Positions 17,814 through 25,945 are shown, counted from the first letter of the stretch. The stretch is DNA of 39,089 nucleotides from Hyphomonadaceae bacterium (GCA_022843225.1 JALHOC010000018.1:1-39089), one strand, 5' to 3'. Translations and numbers: made by a program. The notes: generated from the sequence alone by a model not told the origin.

Positions 17814-18649
17814 TGCCCCGCACCATTTCTGTCGCGGCGATTCAAACATCGTACGGCGAGGATACCAAAGCCAACATCGCCAAGACCGAAGCTTTCATTC
17901 GCGAAGCGGCGGGCAAGGGCGCGCATGTGATCCTGCCGTCGGAATTGTTCCAGGGGCCGTACTTCTGCACGACGCAGGAAGAGAAGTGGTTCGCTAGCGC
18001 TTATCCCGCGAAGGAGCATCCATGTGTGAAGGCGCTGGCGCCGCTTGCAAAAGAACTCAGCGTGGTGATTCCGATCTCGATCTATGAGCGCGAGGGGCCG
18101 CTTTACTTTAATTCCGTGGTGCTGGCTGACGCGGATGGCGCGTTGCTTGGCGTTTATCGCAAGAGCCACATTCCAGACGGCCCGGGGTATCAGGAGAAGT
18201 ATTACTTCCGCCCCGGCGATACCGGCTTCAAAGTGTGGGACACGAAGTTTGGTCGCATCGGCGTCGGCATTTGTTGGGATCAATGGTTCCCCGAATGCGC
18301 GCGCGCCATGGCGTTGATGGGCGCGGAGGTGTTGTTCTATCCCACCGCCATTGGCAGCGAGCCGCACGACGCCTCGCTCGACACGCGCGATCCGTGGCGG
18401 CGCGCGATGCAGGGGCATGCGGTGTCGAACGTGATCCCGTTGGTCGCGAGCAATCGCATTGGCGTGGAAGCCAGCGGGCAGCGTTTCTATGGCTCAAGCT
18501 TCATCGCCGATCATCGCGGTGATCTGGTGCAGAGCTTCGAGCGCGCGGACGAGGGCGTGCTCCTGCACAGCTTTGACCTCGACTTCCTCGATCGCCACCG
18601 CGCCGCGTGGGGGTTTTTTAGAGACCGGCGGGCGGAATTTTACAAATAG
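17813..18649 (+). CDS. aguB: N-carbamoylputrescine amidase
   Basis: 278 aa nitrilase-superfamily enzyme that hydrolyses N-carbamoylputrescine to putrescine, CO2 and ammonia, completing the agmatine route. The Glu-Lys-Cys triad is visible: LPSELFQ (E44), YRKSHIPDG (K117) and GVGICWDQWFPE (C154). The length and the YRKSHIPDGPGYQEKYYF stretch are typical of AguB. It is translationally coupled to aguA by a TAATG overlap. The putrescine product would feed SpuC and PuuA encoded nearby. The gene is convergent with rpoN; only 34 bases separate the stops and no terminator stem is evident. Confidence 0.95.
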   Translation: MPRTISVAAIQTSYGEDTKANIAKTEAFIREAAGKGAHVILPSELFQGPYFCTTQEEKWFASAYPAKEHPCVKALAPLAKELSVVIPISIYEREGPLYFNSVVLADADGALLGVYRKSHIPDGPGYQEKYYFRPGDTGFKVWDTKFGRIGVGICWDQWFPECARAMALMGAEVLFYPTAIGSEPHDASLDTRDPWRRAMQGHAVSNVIPLVASNRIGVEASGQRFYGSSFIADHRGDLVQSFERADEGVLLHSFDLDFLDRHRAAWGFFRDRRAEFYK

Positions 18650-18683
18650 GCCTGAGAAGGCGGCGCTCGCCAAATTGCGAAGA

Positions 18684-20162
18684 TTAAATCCCGTTCGCGA
18701 GTTTCCGCTTCCGCTCGACGCTGCTCGGTATCCGCAAGCTTTCGCGATACTTCGCCACCGTGCGGCGGGCGATATCGACGCCTTTTTCGATCAGGATTTC
18801 GACAATCTGGTCGTCACTCAAAATCCCGTTCGGCGTTTCGCTCTCGATTAGGCCCTTGATCTGATGGCGCACCGCCTCGGCGGAGTGCGCCTCGCCGCCA
18901 TCGGCGGAAGCGATTGAGGCGGTGAAGAAGTATTTCAGCTCAAACAGGCCGCGCGCGCAGGAGAGATGTTTATTCGAGGTGACGCGGCTCACCGTGCTCT
19001 CGTGCATCTCGATCGCGGCGGCGACGGTTTTCAAATTCAGTGGCCGCAGATGCGCGACGCCATGGGCGAAGAAGCCGTCCTGCTGGCGCACGATCTCGCG
19101 CGCGACCTTGAGGATTGTTTTGGCGCGCTGGTCGAGGCTCTTCACCAACCATGACGCGTTGGTCGCGCACTCGGTGAGGAATTGCTTGTCTTCTTCGCGC
19201 TTGGCGGTTTTCGACACGGTGGCGTAGTAGCGCTGGTTCATCAGCACGCGCGGCATGGTGTCGGAATTGAGTTCCACCATCCAGCTGCCGTCGGGCGCTT
19301 GTTTGATGTACACATCGGGCGCGATCGATTGCACCGCGCCGCCGCCAAAGCCGGCGCCTGGCTTCGGCGTCAAGGCGCGTACCTCGGCGATCATTTCGCT
19401 CAAATCTTCCCGATCAACGCCGCAGACGATCTGCAAACGCTCGATCTGGCCTTTCGCTAAGAGATCGAGATGCGCCAGCAGCTTTTGCATCGCTGGATCG
19501 AAGCGGCCGCGATCCTTCAATTGCAGCGCCAGGCATTCGGGAATGTCGCGCGCCATCACGCCGACAGGCTCAAAGCCTTGCATGATATCCAGCACGCTGC
19601 GGACCTGACGCTCATCTGCGCCGATGCGGTCGGCGATCTCGCGCACATCGGCGCGCATATAGCCCCAATCATCCACGGCATCGATCAAGACGCTGCCAAT
19701 CATGCGCTCGATAGGGGAGAGGCCGGCTTGCGTTAGCTGCGTGTCGAGATGCTCAGCGAGCGAGATATCTTGCGCGAGCGTGTCTTCGAGCCCCGGCATG
19801 TCGTCGAAGCTTTTGCCGGAGGAAGCTTTTGACCAATCCTGCAGGGGGGCGGCGCCCGCCTCAGCCAATTCGTTCTGGCTCAAATCCGGCGCCATGTCGG
19901 CGACCGACACATCCAACGCGGCTTCCGCGGGCGCCATGCCGCTGTCGAAGTCGAGCGCTTGGGCGTCGCCGCTCTCGGCGGGCGCTTGCGCTTCGGTGGG
20001 GTTTTCCTCGCGCTCCAATAGCGGATTGCGCTCGAGTTCGGTTTCGACGAACTCCTGCAGCTCGATGTTGGAGAGTTGCAGAAGCTTGATCGCCTGCTGC
20101 AGTTGCGGCGTCATCACCAGGGACTGGCCCTGGCGCATCTCGAGGCGCGGGATCATCGCCAT
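18684..20162 (-). CDS. rpoN: RNA polymerase sigma-54 factor
   Basis: 492 aa. The Gln/Leu-rich region I is clear at the N-terminus (LVMTPQLQQAIKLLQLSN, then ELERNPLLE). An acidic region II follows, then the core-binding region. The DNA-binding part includes MHESTVSRVTSNKH (helix-turn-helix) and ends in the RpoN box ARRTVAKYRESL about 25 residues from the C-terminus. It directs RNA polymerase to -24/-12 promoters, usually for nitrogen, flagellar or envelope functions. ATG 20162 has GGAGCGG just upstream, and the lptB stop lies 12 bases away, so rpoN is the last gene of the lpt transcript. The hpf/ptsN genes that often follow rpoN are absent; aguB lies there instead. Confidence 0.97.
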   Translation of the reverse strand: MAMIPRLEMRQGQSLVMTPQLQQAIKLLQLSNIELQEFVETELERNPLLEREENPTEAQAPAESGDAQALDFDSGMAPAEAALDVSVADMAPDLSQNELAEAGAAPLQDWSKASSGKSFDDMPGLEDTLAQDISLAEHLDTQLTQAGLSPIERMIGSVLIDAVDDWGYMRADVREIADRIGADERQVRSVLDIMQGFEPVGVMARDIPECLALQLKDRGRFDPAMQKLLAHLDLLAKGQIERLQIVCGVDREDLSEMIAEVRALTPKPGAGFGGGAVQSIAPDVYIKQAPDGSWMVELNSDTMPRVLMNQRYYATVSKTAKREEDKQFLTECATNASWLVKSLDQRAKTILKVAREIVRQQDGFFAHGVAHLRPLNLKTVAAAIEMHESTVSRVTSNKHLSCARGLFELKYFFTASIASADGGEAHSAEAVRHQIKGLIESETPNGILSDDQIVEILIEKGVDIARRTVAKYRESLRIPSSVERKRKLANGI

Positions 20163-20174
20163 AGCGGCCCGCTC

Positions 20175-20942
20175 CTAATGATAATCTTTGCCGAGGTACC
20201 TTTCGCGCACGACAGCCGAAGCCAGCACCTCATTGGGTGCGCCTTCGAACATCACTTCGCCATCAAACATGATCGAGGCCCGATCCACGATCGTGAGCGT
20301 CTCGCGCACATTGTGGTCGGTGATCAGAATGCCGAGGCCGCGATCCTTCAGAAACAGGATCAGCTCTCGGATGTCGTTGATGGCGAGGGGATCAATGCCG
20401 GCGAAAGGCTCGTCGAGCAGCATAAACGACGGCCTAGTCGCCAAGGCGCGGGCGATCTCGACGCGACGCCGCTCTCCGCCCGAAAGGGCGGTCGCGGGGG
20501 AGTCGCGCAAATGATCGACGCGCAATTCTTGAAGCAGGCCATCGACGATCTCGCGCCGCTTCGCGCCATTGCGCTCATGCAGCTCGGCGATCGCCATCAC
20601 GTTCTGTTCGACAGTGAGGCCACGGAAGATCGACGGCTCTTGTGGGAGATAGCCCACACCAAGCCTGGCGCGCTGATACATGGGCAGCGTTGTGACGTCC
20701 TGGCCGTCCAACAAGATTTGCCCCTGGTCCACGCGTACGAGCCCCGTGATCATATAGAAGCAGGTGGTTTTACCTGCTCCGTTGGGGCCCAACAGACCGA
20801 CGACTTCGCCGCGATTGACGGTCACGGACACGTCCTTGACCACGCGGCGGCCGCGATAGGATTTCCCGATCGAGACCGCGCTCAGACCTTCTTGTGCGGT
20901 CTCGAGCTTGGCCGAACGGCTTGCAGCGCCCTTGACGCTCAT
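20175..20942 (-). CDS. lptB: LPS export ABC transporter ATP-binding protein
   Basis: 255 aa ATPase that drives LptFG extraction of lipopolysaccharide from the inner membrane. Walker A is LLGPNGAGKTTCFYMITGL, the Q-loop follows in YLPQEPSIFRGLTVEQN (a strongly LptB-like string), the signature is LSGGERRRVEIARAL, and Walker B is FMLLDEPFAGIDPLA. An N-terminal extension of about 18 residues (MSVKGAASRSAKLE...) is not conserved in shorter homologues. It lies between lptA (33-base gap) and rpoN (12-base gap), the usual alphaproteobacterial order. Confidence 0.97.
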   Translation of the reverse strand: MSVKGAASRSAKLETAQEGLSAVSIGKSYRGRRVVKDVSVTVNRGEVVGLLGPNGAGKTTCFYMITGLVRVDQGQILLDGQDVTTLPMYQRARLGVGYLPQEPSIFRGLTVEQNVMAIAELHERNGAKRREIVDGLLQELRVDHLRDSPATALSGGERRRVEIARALATRPSFMLLDEPFAGIDPLAINDIRELILFLKDRGLGILITDHNVRETLTIVDRASIMFDGEVMFEGAPNEVLASAVVRERYLGKDYH

Positions 20943-20975
20943 ATCGACCTGCCGCGGCTAAGATTTCGTGAAGGA

Positions 20976-21503
20976 TTAGCGGCCGCCGCCGCTGGAATTG
21001 TTTCTAGGAACGAAAACGCCGCGCACGCGCTGCCCAGGCGTGGGGCGGATCGTGGTTCGGCGCGAGCCGATCTGGAGTACAAGGGTTTCGCCCCGGATAA
21101 CGTTTTCCTCCGACGCCACCACCACATTGCCGGTAAACGTCACAGCGTCCTGCGCCACTTCGTAAACGGCGCGGTTACCACGCGCGGATTGCGCCGGCCG
21201 AACATAATAGACCTCCCCATCGGCGATCATGCGCTCGATATCGCCAGAGCCCAGGCCCTGGCCGCCCGACCCGCCGGATGAGCGCGAGAACATCATGGTG
21301 ACGCGGTCGGCCCGCAGCCGCGCGTCGTTCTGGACGATGTCGACATCGCCGCTAAGCACCAAAGTGCGGTCGTTATCGACATATTCGAGATTGTTGGCCG
21401 AGTAGGAGACCGGGCCTCCGTTTTCGGACAATTGCGCGTGGGCCTGCGGCGTGGCCAGGGCCACGGCCAGTAAGGCCCCGGCGGCGATAAGTAAGTGCCT
21501 CAT
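20976..21503 (-). CDS. lptA: LPS transport periplasmic bridge protein LptA
   Basis: 175 aa with a Sec signal peptide (MRHLLIAAGALLAVALATPQAHA). An OstA/LptA-type beta-jellyroll follows, recognisable from LEYVDNDRTLVLSGDVDIVQNDARL and VTFTGNVVVASEENVIRGE. The protein bridges the periplasm and passes LPS from LptC towards LptD. A Ser/Gly-rich loop (SRSSGGSGGQGLGSGD) in the middle and a Ser/Gly-rich tail (NNSSGGGR) are variable regions. Its ATG overlaps the stop of lptC (ATGA, 21500-21503). Confidence 0.93.
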   Translation of the reverse strand: MRHLLIAAGALLAVALATPQAHAQLSENGGPVSYSANNLEYVDNDRTLVLSGDVDIVQNDARLRADRVTMMFSRSSGGSGGQGLGSGDIERMIADGEVYYVRPAQSARGNRAVYEVAQDAVTFTGNVVVASEENVIRGETLVLQIGSRRTTIRPTPGQRVRGVFVPRNNSSGGGR

Positions 21504-22156
21504 GGCGCGGCCTCTCCATTCTGTTGATCGCGATCAGGGATTTGCCCCCGGACCCCGCCGCTCAGCACCAGCGCGCGGTCACTGTCGCGTAGTTCATAAG
21601 CGCCCGCCTGGAGGACGCCAAGGGGGCCGGCGCCAGTGACGCCGCCTTGTCCGGTGATGGTGCCCCTGTCGAGATCCACAAGCATGTGAGGGGTGGTGAA
21701 GCGATTACCGGCGGCGTCGGCAAACAGAACTTCTCCATCGAAAACAACGGTCTTGGCTCGCTCGTCATAGATGCCGCGTGGCGCCAGCATGATGGTTCCG
21801 GCTTCGGTTCGATAGACCGGCGCTACCAATTCGATGGGCTGGCTATCTCCTTGGGGGCGCTCTGCGATCTCCGCCGAGAGCTGATACGGGCCGCCTTGCT
21901 CGGTTCGTCCCGTGAACCTGGGGTTGATCATCCGCAGGGGCTCGGAGGCCGTATACTGACCGGCGGAAAAGCCGCCCTCGATCGCGTAGAGGCCCATGAA
22001 CACAAAAACCGCAGCGAAGGACGCGCCAGCGCCCGCGACGAACAGCCGCCGCAAACCGCCGACCAGGCGCGAGCGGCGACGTGCGCGCTTCAACGTCTGC
22101 GCACGCTTGGGCTCCCAGGTGAAGCCGATATTGTCTTCGATCGCGAGTGCGGTCAT
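21500..22156 (-). CDS. lptC: LPS export protein LptC
   Basis: 218 aa. A basic N-terminal tail (KRARRRSRLVGG) precedes one membrane anchor, about residues 40-60 (FVAGAGASFAAVFVFMGLYAI), and a periplasmic domain of the LptC/YrbK type. Residues such as NPRFTGRTEQGGPYQLSAE and GNRFTTPHMLVDLDRGTITG match the LptC pattern of alphaproteobacteria. It receives LPS from LptFGB and hands it to LptA. The frame stays open to 23311, but that extension runs antisense through the sugar dehydrogenase gene; I take the ATG at 22156 because the protein-like sequence begins there (MTALAIEDN). Confidence 0.9.
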   Translation of the reverse strand: MTALAIEDNIGFTWEPKRAQTLKRARRRSRLVGGLRRLFVAGAGASFAAVFVFMGLYAIEGGFSAGQYTASEPLRMINPRFTGRTEQGGPYQLSAEIAERPQGDSQPIELVAPVYRTEAGTIMLAPRGIYDERAKTVVFDGEVLFADAAGNRFTTPHMLVDLDRGTITGQGGVTGAGPLGVLQAGAYELRDSDRALVLSGGVRGQIPDRDQQNGEAAP

Positions 22157-22264
22157 GGGCGTTCGTCGCCTATCTCGCCTTGATCGGGGGCGGAAGCAAG
22201 GCGGGGCGGCATCGGCGCCGGTTTGCGATAGAGTGGCGATTACCAGAACCTGGATGGAGCGAGC

Positions 22265-23476
22265 ATGCGCATAGCCTCGATATTTGCCGTTGTTTTCTTC
22301 GCTGCGTGCAGTGGCACGGAAAGCCAGGGCCAAACCGGACCGGGCGCGCCGGTGGCGCAGGGCGGGCCGAACACGAGCTTCGAACCGGCGTTCGTGGGCC
22401 AAACGCGCGCGCCCGAGCACCGCAGCGGCGTTGACATCGAAAGCCAGATCATTGCGCGGGGTCTGGATCAGCCATGGGCCTTGGAGTTCCTGCCTGACGG
22501 GCGCGTTCTGGTGAGCGAGCAATCGGGGGCGCTTCGTCTTGTGACGCGCGAGGGTGTCATCTCGCCGCCCGTGGCGGGGGTTCCAAGTGTTGACGCGCGC
22601 GGTCAGGGGGGCTTGCTCGACGTCGCGCTGTCGCCGAATTTCGCGGCGGATCGTCTGGTGTTTCTCAGTTATTCCGAGCCGCGCGGCGACAATCTCAGCA
22701 GCACCAGCGTCGCGCGCGGGCGGCTCAGCACGGATGCGACCCGCCTCGAAGATGTGCGCGTGATCTTTCAGCAGGACCCGCCGTGGCGGTCGCGCGGGCA
22801 TTTCGGATCGCGGCTTGAGTTTGATCGTGCGGGCCATTTGTACGTGACTTTGGGCGATCGCCAACAGAGCGAGCCGCGCGTTTTGGCGCAGGACTTGTCC
22901 ACCCATATCGGCAAGGTCGTGCGCATCGCGGTGGATGGCGCGGCGCCAGCGGACAATCCCATGATTGGCCGCGCCGGCGTGCGCGCGGAGATATGGTCCT
23001 ATGGCCATCGCAACATTCAGGGCGCGGATTTGCAACCGGATACAGGCGCGCTTTGGACGATAGAGCACGGACCACAAGGCGGCGATGAACTCAATGTTGT
23101 GCGCGCGGGTCTCAATTATGGCTGGCCCGTGATTTCCTATGGCGAGGACTATACCGGCTTTCCCATGGGCGAGGGCATCGCCGTGAGGGACGGCATGGAG
23201 CAACCGATCTACTATTGGGATCCAGTGATTGCGCCGGGCGGCATGCATTTTTATCGCGGCGAGCTGTTTCCATGGCGCGGCGATCTCTTGATCTCTGGCT
23301 TGCGCGTCCAATCGCTCGTGCGACTCGATCTTGATGGCGAACGCGTTGTTGGCGAAGAGCGCTTCGCGCTTGGCCTTGGACGCATTCGGGATGTTGCCGA
23401 GAGCGCGGACGGCGCGATTTGGGTGATCACCGACGATGCTGACGGCAAGCTCGTACGCTTGACGCCGCGCCGCTAA
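22265..23476 (+). CDS. PQQ-dependent soluble aldose sugar dehydrogenase-like lipoprotein (YliI/Asd type)
   Basis: 403 aa. The short signal MRIASIFAVVFFAAC has a lipobox (FAAC), so it is probably a periplasmic lipoprotein. The rest is a six-bladed glucose/sorbosone dehydrogenase propeller: GLDQPWALEFLPDGRVLVSE, GQGGLLDVALSP, RGHFGSRLEFDRAGHLYVTLGDR, EIWSYGHRNIQGA and IEHGPQGGDELN, with the His/Arg residues that bind PQQ and Ca2+ in this family. It should oxidise aldoses, passing electrons to a quinone or cytochrome. The start is the ATG at 22265 with GGAG just upstream. It is divergent from lptC and its stop overlaps that of the convergent marR. Confidence 0.88.
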   Translation: MRIASIFAVVFFAACSGTESQGQTGPGAPVAQGGPNTSFEPAFVGQTRAPEHRSGVDIESQIIARGLDQPWALEFLPDGRVLVSEQSGALRLVTREGVISPPVAGVPSVDARGQGGLLDVALSPNFAADRLVFLSYSEPRGDNLSSTSVARGRLSTDATRLEDVRVIFQQDPPWRSRGHFGSRLEFDRAGHLYVTLGDRQQSEPRVLAQDLSTHIGKVVRIAVDGAAPADNPMIGRAGVRAEIWSYGHRNIQGADLQPDTGALWTIEHGPQGGDELNVVRAGLNYGWPVISYGEDYTGFPMGEGIAVRDGMEQPIYYWDPVIAPGGMHFYRGELFPWRGDLLISGLRVQSLVRLDLDGERVVGEERFALGLGRIRDVAESADGAIWVITDDADGKLVRLTPRR

Positions 23477-23955
23477 AGCGCTTCAGCGGCTTCGAGCAGT
23501 CGGTCCAGCAGTGCGTCAAGCTGCACGCGCTCGCGGCTATCCAACGTCGCGAGCAATGTGCGCTCCGCCGCGAGCGCGATCGGCGCAATGCGCGCGTGTA
23601 AGCTCTCGCCCTGCGGGGTGAGCCACAGCAATTGCCGGCGCGCGTCTGCGGCGTCGATCTCGGCAACAACGCGCCGGCTCGCCACGAGCCGCGCCACCGC
23701 GCGCGAGACCGCGACCTTGTCCATCTCGGTGGCTTCGGCGATCTCCTTGGCGGTAAGCCCAGGTCGGCGACCGAGTACGGCGATCACGCGCCATTCCGGG
23801 ATCGTCAGCTTGAAGGCTTTGGCGTAGCGCGTGGCAATGGCGCGGCTGACGCGGTTCGCAAGGATCGAGAGCCGGTAGGGCAAGAAGCGCTCCAGCACCA
23901 GAGTCTGGGCAGCTTGGGCAGGTTTAGCTGAGCCGGGGCTTGCCATCAGTTTCAT
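23473..23955 (-). CDS. MarR-family transcriptional regulator, likely controls the homogentisate operon
   Basis: 160 aa winged helix-turn-helix protein. WRVIAVLGRRPGLTAKEIAEAT then DKVAVSRAVARL is the DNA-reading part, and the wing follows (EIDAADARRQLLWLTPQGES). The flanking helices form the dimerisation region. It is divergent from hppD with only 39 bases between start codons, and a near-perfect palindrome overlaps its own start codon. This suggests it represses itself and the hppD operon, releasing on an aromatic acid ligand such as 4-hydroxyphenylpyruvate or homogentisate; the ligand is inference. Its stop overlaps the convergent sugar dehydrogenase stop by 4 bases. Confidence 0.9.
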   Translation of the reverse strand: MKLMASPGSAKPAQAAQTLVLERFLPYRLSILANRVSRAIATRYAKAFKLTIPEWRVIAVLGRRPGLTAKEIAEATEMDKVAVSRAVARLVASRRVVAEIDAADARRQLLWLTPQGESLHARIAPIALAAERTLLATLDSRERVQLDALLDRLLEAAEAL

Positions 23956-23963
23956 ATGTAACT
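23948..23963. promoter_or_regulatory. Candidate MarR operator palindrome
   Basis: AGTTTCATATGTAACT is a 16-bp inverted repeat with 7 of 8 half-site positions matching, centred on CATATG. It overlaps the marR start codon (23953-23955) and lies 31 bases before the hppD ATG. Its size and position fit a MarR dimer site controlling both genes. The surrounding bases are AT-rich compared with the rest of the window. Confidence 0.6.
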
Positions 23964-23994
23964 AAACCATCGTTAATTGCAAGCGAGGGCTCCC

Positions 23995-25071
23995 ATGGTC
24001 GATTTGTTCGACAATCCCATTGGCACCGACGGATTCGAGTTCGTCGAATTCACTGGCCCCGATCCCGAGGTGCTGGCGCGCTATTTTGAGCAGATGGGCT
24101 TTACCGCCGTGAGCCGGCACCGCTCCAAGAATGTGGTGCGATACAAGCAAGCAGACATCAACTTCATCCTCAACATGGAGCCTTCAGGTCAGCCAGCGGA
24201 CTTTCGCGCCGCGCATGGGCCGTCAGCCAATGGCATGGCGTTTCGTGTGAAGGATGCGCGCAAGGCGTTCGAGGAGGCGCTCAAGCGCGGGGCCAAGGCC
24301 GTCGATATGCCGATTGGGCCGATGGAATTGGACATACCCTGCATCGAGGGCATCGGCGGCGCTTATGTGTATCTCGTCGATCGTTACGGCGCGCAGAGCA
24401 TCTATGATGTCGACTTCAAGCCGATCGCAGGCGCCGATGAAGCGAAGAACGCGGTTGGGCTGACCTATCTCGATCACCTCACGCACAATGTGTTTCGCGG
24501 AAACATGAAGACCTGGGCGGAGTATTACGAGCGCATCTTCAACTTCCGCGAGATTCGCTATTTCGACATCGAAGGCAAGGTGACGGGCCTGTTCTCGAAG
24601 GCGATGACCAGCCCGTGCGGCAAGATTCGCATCCCGCTGAACGAATCCAAAGGCGATCCAGGAAAGGTCGATCAGATCGAGGAGTACTTGCAGCGCTACA
24701 AGGGCGAAGGCATTCAGCACATCGCCTTCGGATCAGACAATTTGTATGACGTGGTCGATCGGCTGCGCGCGCGTGGCGTGGAATTGCAGGACACGATTGA
24801 AGCCTATTACGACCTTGTGGACAAACGCTTGCCCGGCCATGGCGAGCCCGTCGATGAACTCAAGAAGCGCCGCATCCTGATCGATGGTGCGCCGAGCGAG
24901 GGGCAGGGCCTTTTGTTGCAAATATTCTCCAAAGAAGCCGTGGGCCCGATCTTCTTCGAGTTTATTCAACGTAAGGGCAATGAAGGGTTCGGTGAGGGGA
25001 ACTTTAAGGCTCTATTCGAGTCGATCGAACTCGATCAGATCCGCCGCGGCGTGTTGAGAGAAAGCGCATAA
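23995..25071 (+). CDS. hppD: 4-hydroxyphenylpyruvate dioxygenase
   Basis: 358 aa, standard for bacterial HPPD, which converts 4-hydroxyphenylpyruvate to homogentisate using Fe(II) and O2. The iron ligands can be placed at H161 (YLDHLTHNV), H242 (EGIQHIAFGSDN) and E322 (PIFFEFIQRKG), essentially the numbering of the Pseudomonas enzyme. The C-terminal gating helix GFGEGNFKALFESIE is intact. I start at the ATG 23995, which has GAGGG upstream; an in-frame TTG six codons earlier is less likely. It opens a tight plus-strand operon for tyrosine breakdown; the next gene starts 2 bases after its stop. Confidence 0.97.
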   Translation: MVDLFDNPIGTDGFEFVEFTGPDPEVLARYFEQMGFTAVSRHRSKNVVRYKQADINFILNMEPSGQPADFRAAHGPSANGMAFRVKDARKAFEEALKRGAKAVDMPIGPMELDIPCIEGIGGAYVYLVDRYGAQSIYDVDFKPIAGADEAKNAVGLTYLDHLTHNVFRGNMKTWAEYYERIFNFREIRYFDIEGKVTGLFSKAMTSPCGKIRIPLNESKGDPGKVDQIEEYLQRYKGEGIQHIAFGSDNLYDVVDRLRARGVELQDTIEAYYDLVDKRLPGHGEPVDELKKRRILIDGAPSEGQGLLLQIFSKEAVGPIFFEFIQRKGNEGFGEGNFKALFESIELDQIRRGVLRESA

Positions 25072-25073
25072 TC

Positions 25074-25637
25074 ATGCTCAAAGGCATCCACCATGTCGCT
25101 TATCGCTGCAAGGATGCGAAGGAGACCGTCGAGTTCTATGGCGATCTCTTGGGCATGGACTATACGACGGCCTTCGCAGAGGATCACGTGCCGTCGACTG
25201 GTGAGTACGATCCGTACATGCACGTGTTCCTCGATGCGGGGAACGGCAATGTGTTGGCTTTCTTCGAGCTGCCCCAGCAAAAGCAAATGGCGCGCGACGA
25301 GAACACGCCGCTGTGGGTGCAACATCTGGCGTTCAGAGTTGACCGTATGGAGGATTTGCTCGCCGTCAAAGCACGGGCCGAAGCGCGCGGGATCGATGTT
25401 CTGGGGCCGACCGACCACGGCATTTTCAAATCGATTTACTTCTTCGATCCCAATGGCCATCGTGTTGAATTGGCGGTTGACACCGGCACGCCGGAGGAGC
25501 TGGCCGAACTCAAGCGTGTCGCGCCTTTAATGTTGGAGGAATGGAGCCGTACCAAGAAAGCGCCACAACATGCGGCTTGGTTGCACGAGAAAGCGCGTGC
25601 GTCGCATGCGGCGGCCAAGGCGCGTCTTGGGGAATAA
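25074..25637 (+). CDS. VOC-superfamily metalloprotein of unknown reaction in the homogentisate operon
   Basis: 187 aa: two beta-alpha-beta-beta-beta modules of the vicinal oxygen chelate fold (glyoxalase I / extradiol dioxygenase superfamily), plus a helical C-terminal tail of about 45 residues. Likely metal ligands are H6 or H7 (GIHHVAY), E65 (LAFFELP), H84 (WVQHLAFRVD) and E132 (NGHRVELAV). The spacing between them is close to the four-ligand H-E-H-E pattern of bacterial glyoxalase I, and FFDPNGHRVEL is typical of VOC enzymes. It sits 2 bases after hppD and 5 bases before the next gene, so it is co-translated with tyrosine-degradation enzymes. Its place in the operon is where hmgA would be expected, but HmgA is a cupin and unrelated. 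The substrate is unknown. Confidence 0.8.
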   Translation: MLKGIHHVAYRCKDAKETVEFYGDLLGMDYTTAFAEDHVPSTGEYDPYMHVFLDAGNGNVLAFFELPQQKQMARDENTPLWVQHLAFRVDRMEDLLAVKARAEARGIDVLGPTDHGIFKSIYFFDPNGHRVELAVDTGTPEELAELKRVAPLMLEEWSRTKKAPQHAAWLHEKARASHAAAKARLGE

Positions 25638-25642
25638 GGCGT

Positions 25643-25945
25643 ATGCCGCAAACGACCGAGAGCCGGATCATTTTGACCCTCGCGCTCGACACAGAACATT
25701 GGCGCCGGCACGATCGTGCGCACTGGGCTCAGGTGCTGGCGAACGCCGTCGATGAGGCGGCGCCGCATATTCTCCATGTTGAAGGGTACGAATTGCGAGA
25801 TACTCTGATGTTGGTTCGCGCGCGCTCGAATCGTCCGCCCAAAGCGATCCAAAAAATGTTGCGCCAAGACGAGAGTTTCATGAGGTTGCGCTCGCGATTG
25901 GCGGATTTGGGCGCTCGTTCGGATTTTGAGATCGAGGGCGTATGA
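25643..25945 (+). CDS. Conserved-looking 100-aa protein of unknown function inside the homogentisate operon
   Basis: I do not recognise this protein. It starts at the ATG 25643, 5 bases after the VOC gene, with AAGG just upstream, and its TGA overlaps the maiA ATG (25942-25945). The sequence looks soluble and mixed alpha/beta: RIILTLALDTEHW, then a helix with AHWAQVLANAVDEAA, a strand-like HILHVEGYELRDTLMLVRAR and a basic helix PPKAIQKMLRQDESFMRLRSRL. There is no signal peptide, membrane segment or Cys pair. The tight spacing on both sides argues that it is real and expressed with the pathway. A small accessory or regulatory role is possible but unsupported. Confidence 0.7.
   Translation: MPQTTESRIILTLALDTEHWRRHDRAHWAQVLANAVDEAAPHILHVEGYELRDTLMLVRARSNRPPKAIQKMLRQDESFMRLRSRLADLGARSDFEIEGV

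Noticed and set aside
22157-23311. N-terminal extension of the lptC frame to 23311
   Set aside because: It runs antisense through the sugar dehydrogenase gene and reads as low-complexity Arg/Ala/His; the LptC-like sequence begins at 22156.
25074-25637. Calling the VOC gene homogentisate 1,2-dioxygenase
   Set aside because: HmgA is a cupin of about 430 aa; this protein is 187 aa with a VOC fold pattern, so the name is not justified by position alone.
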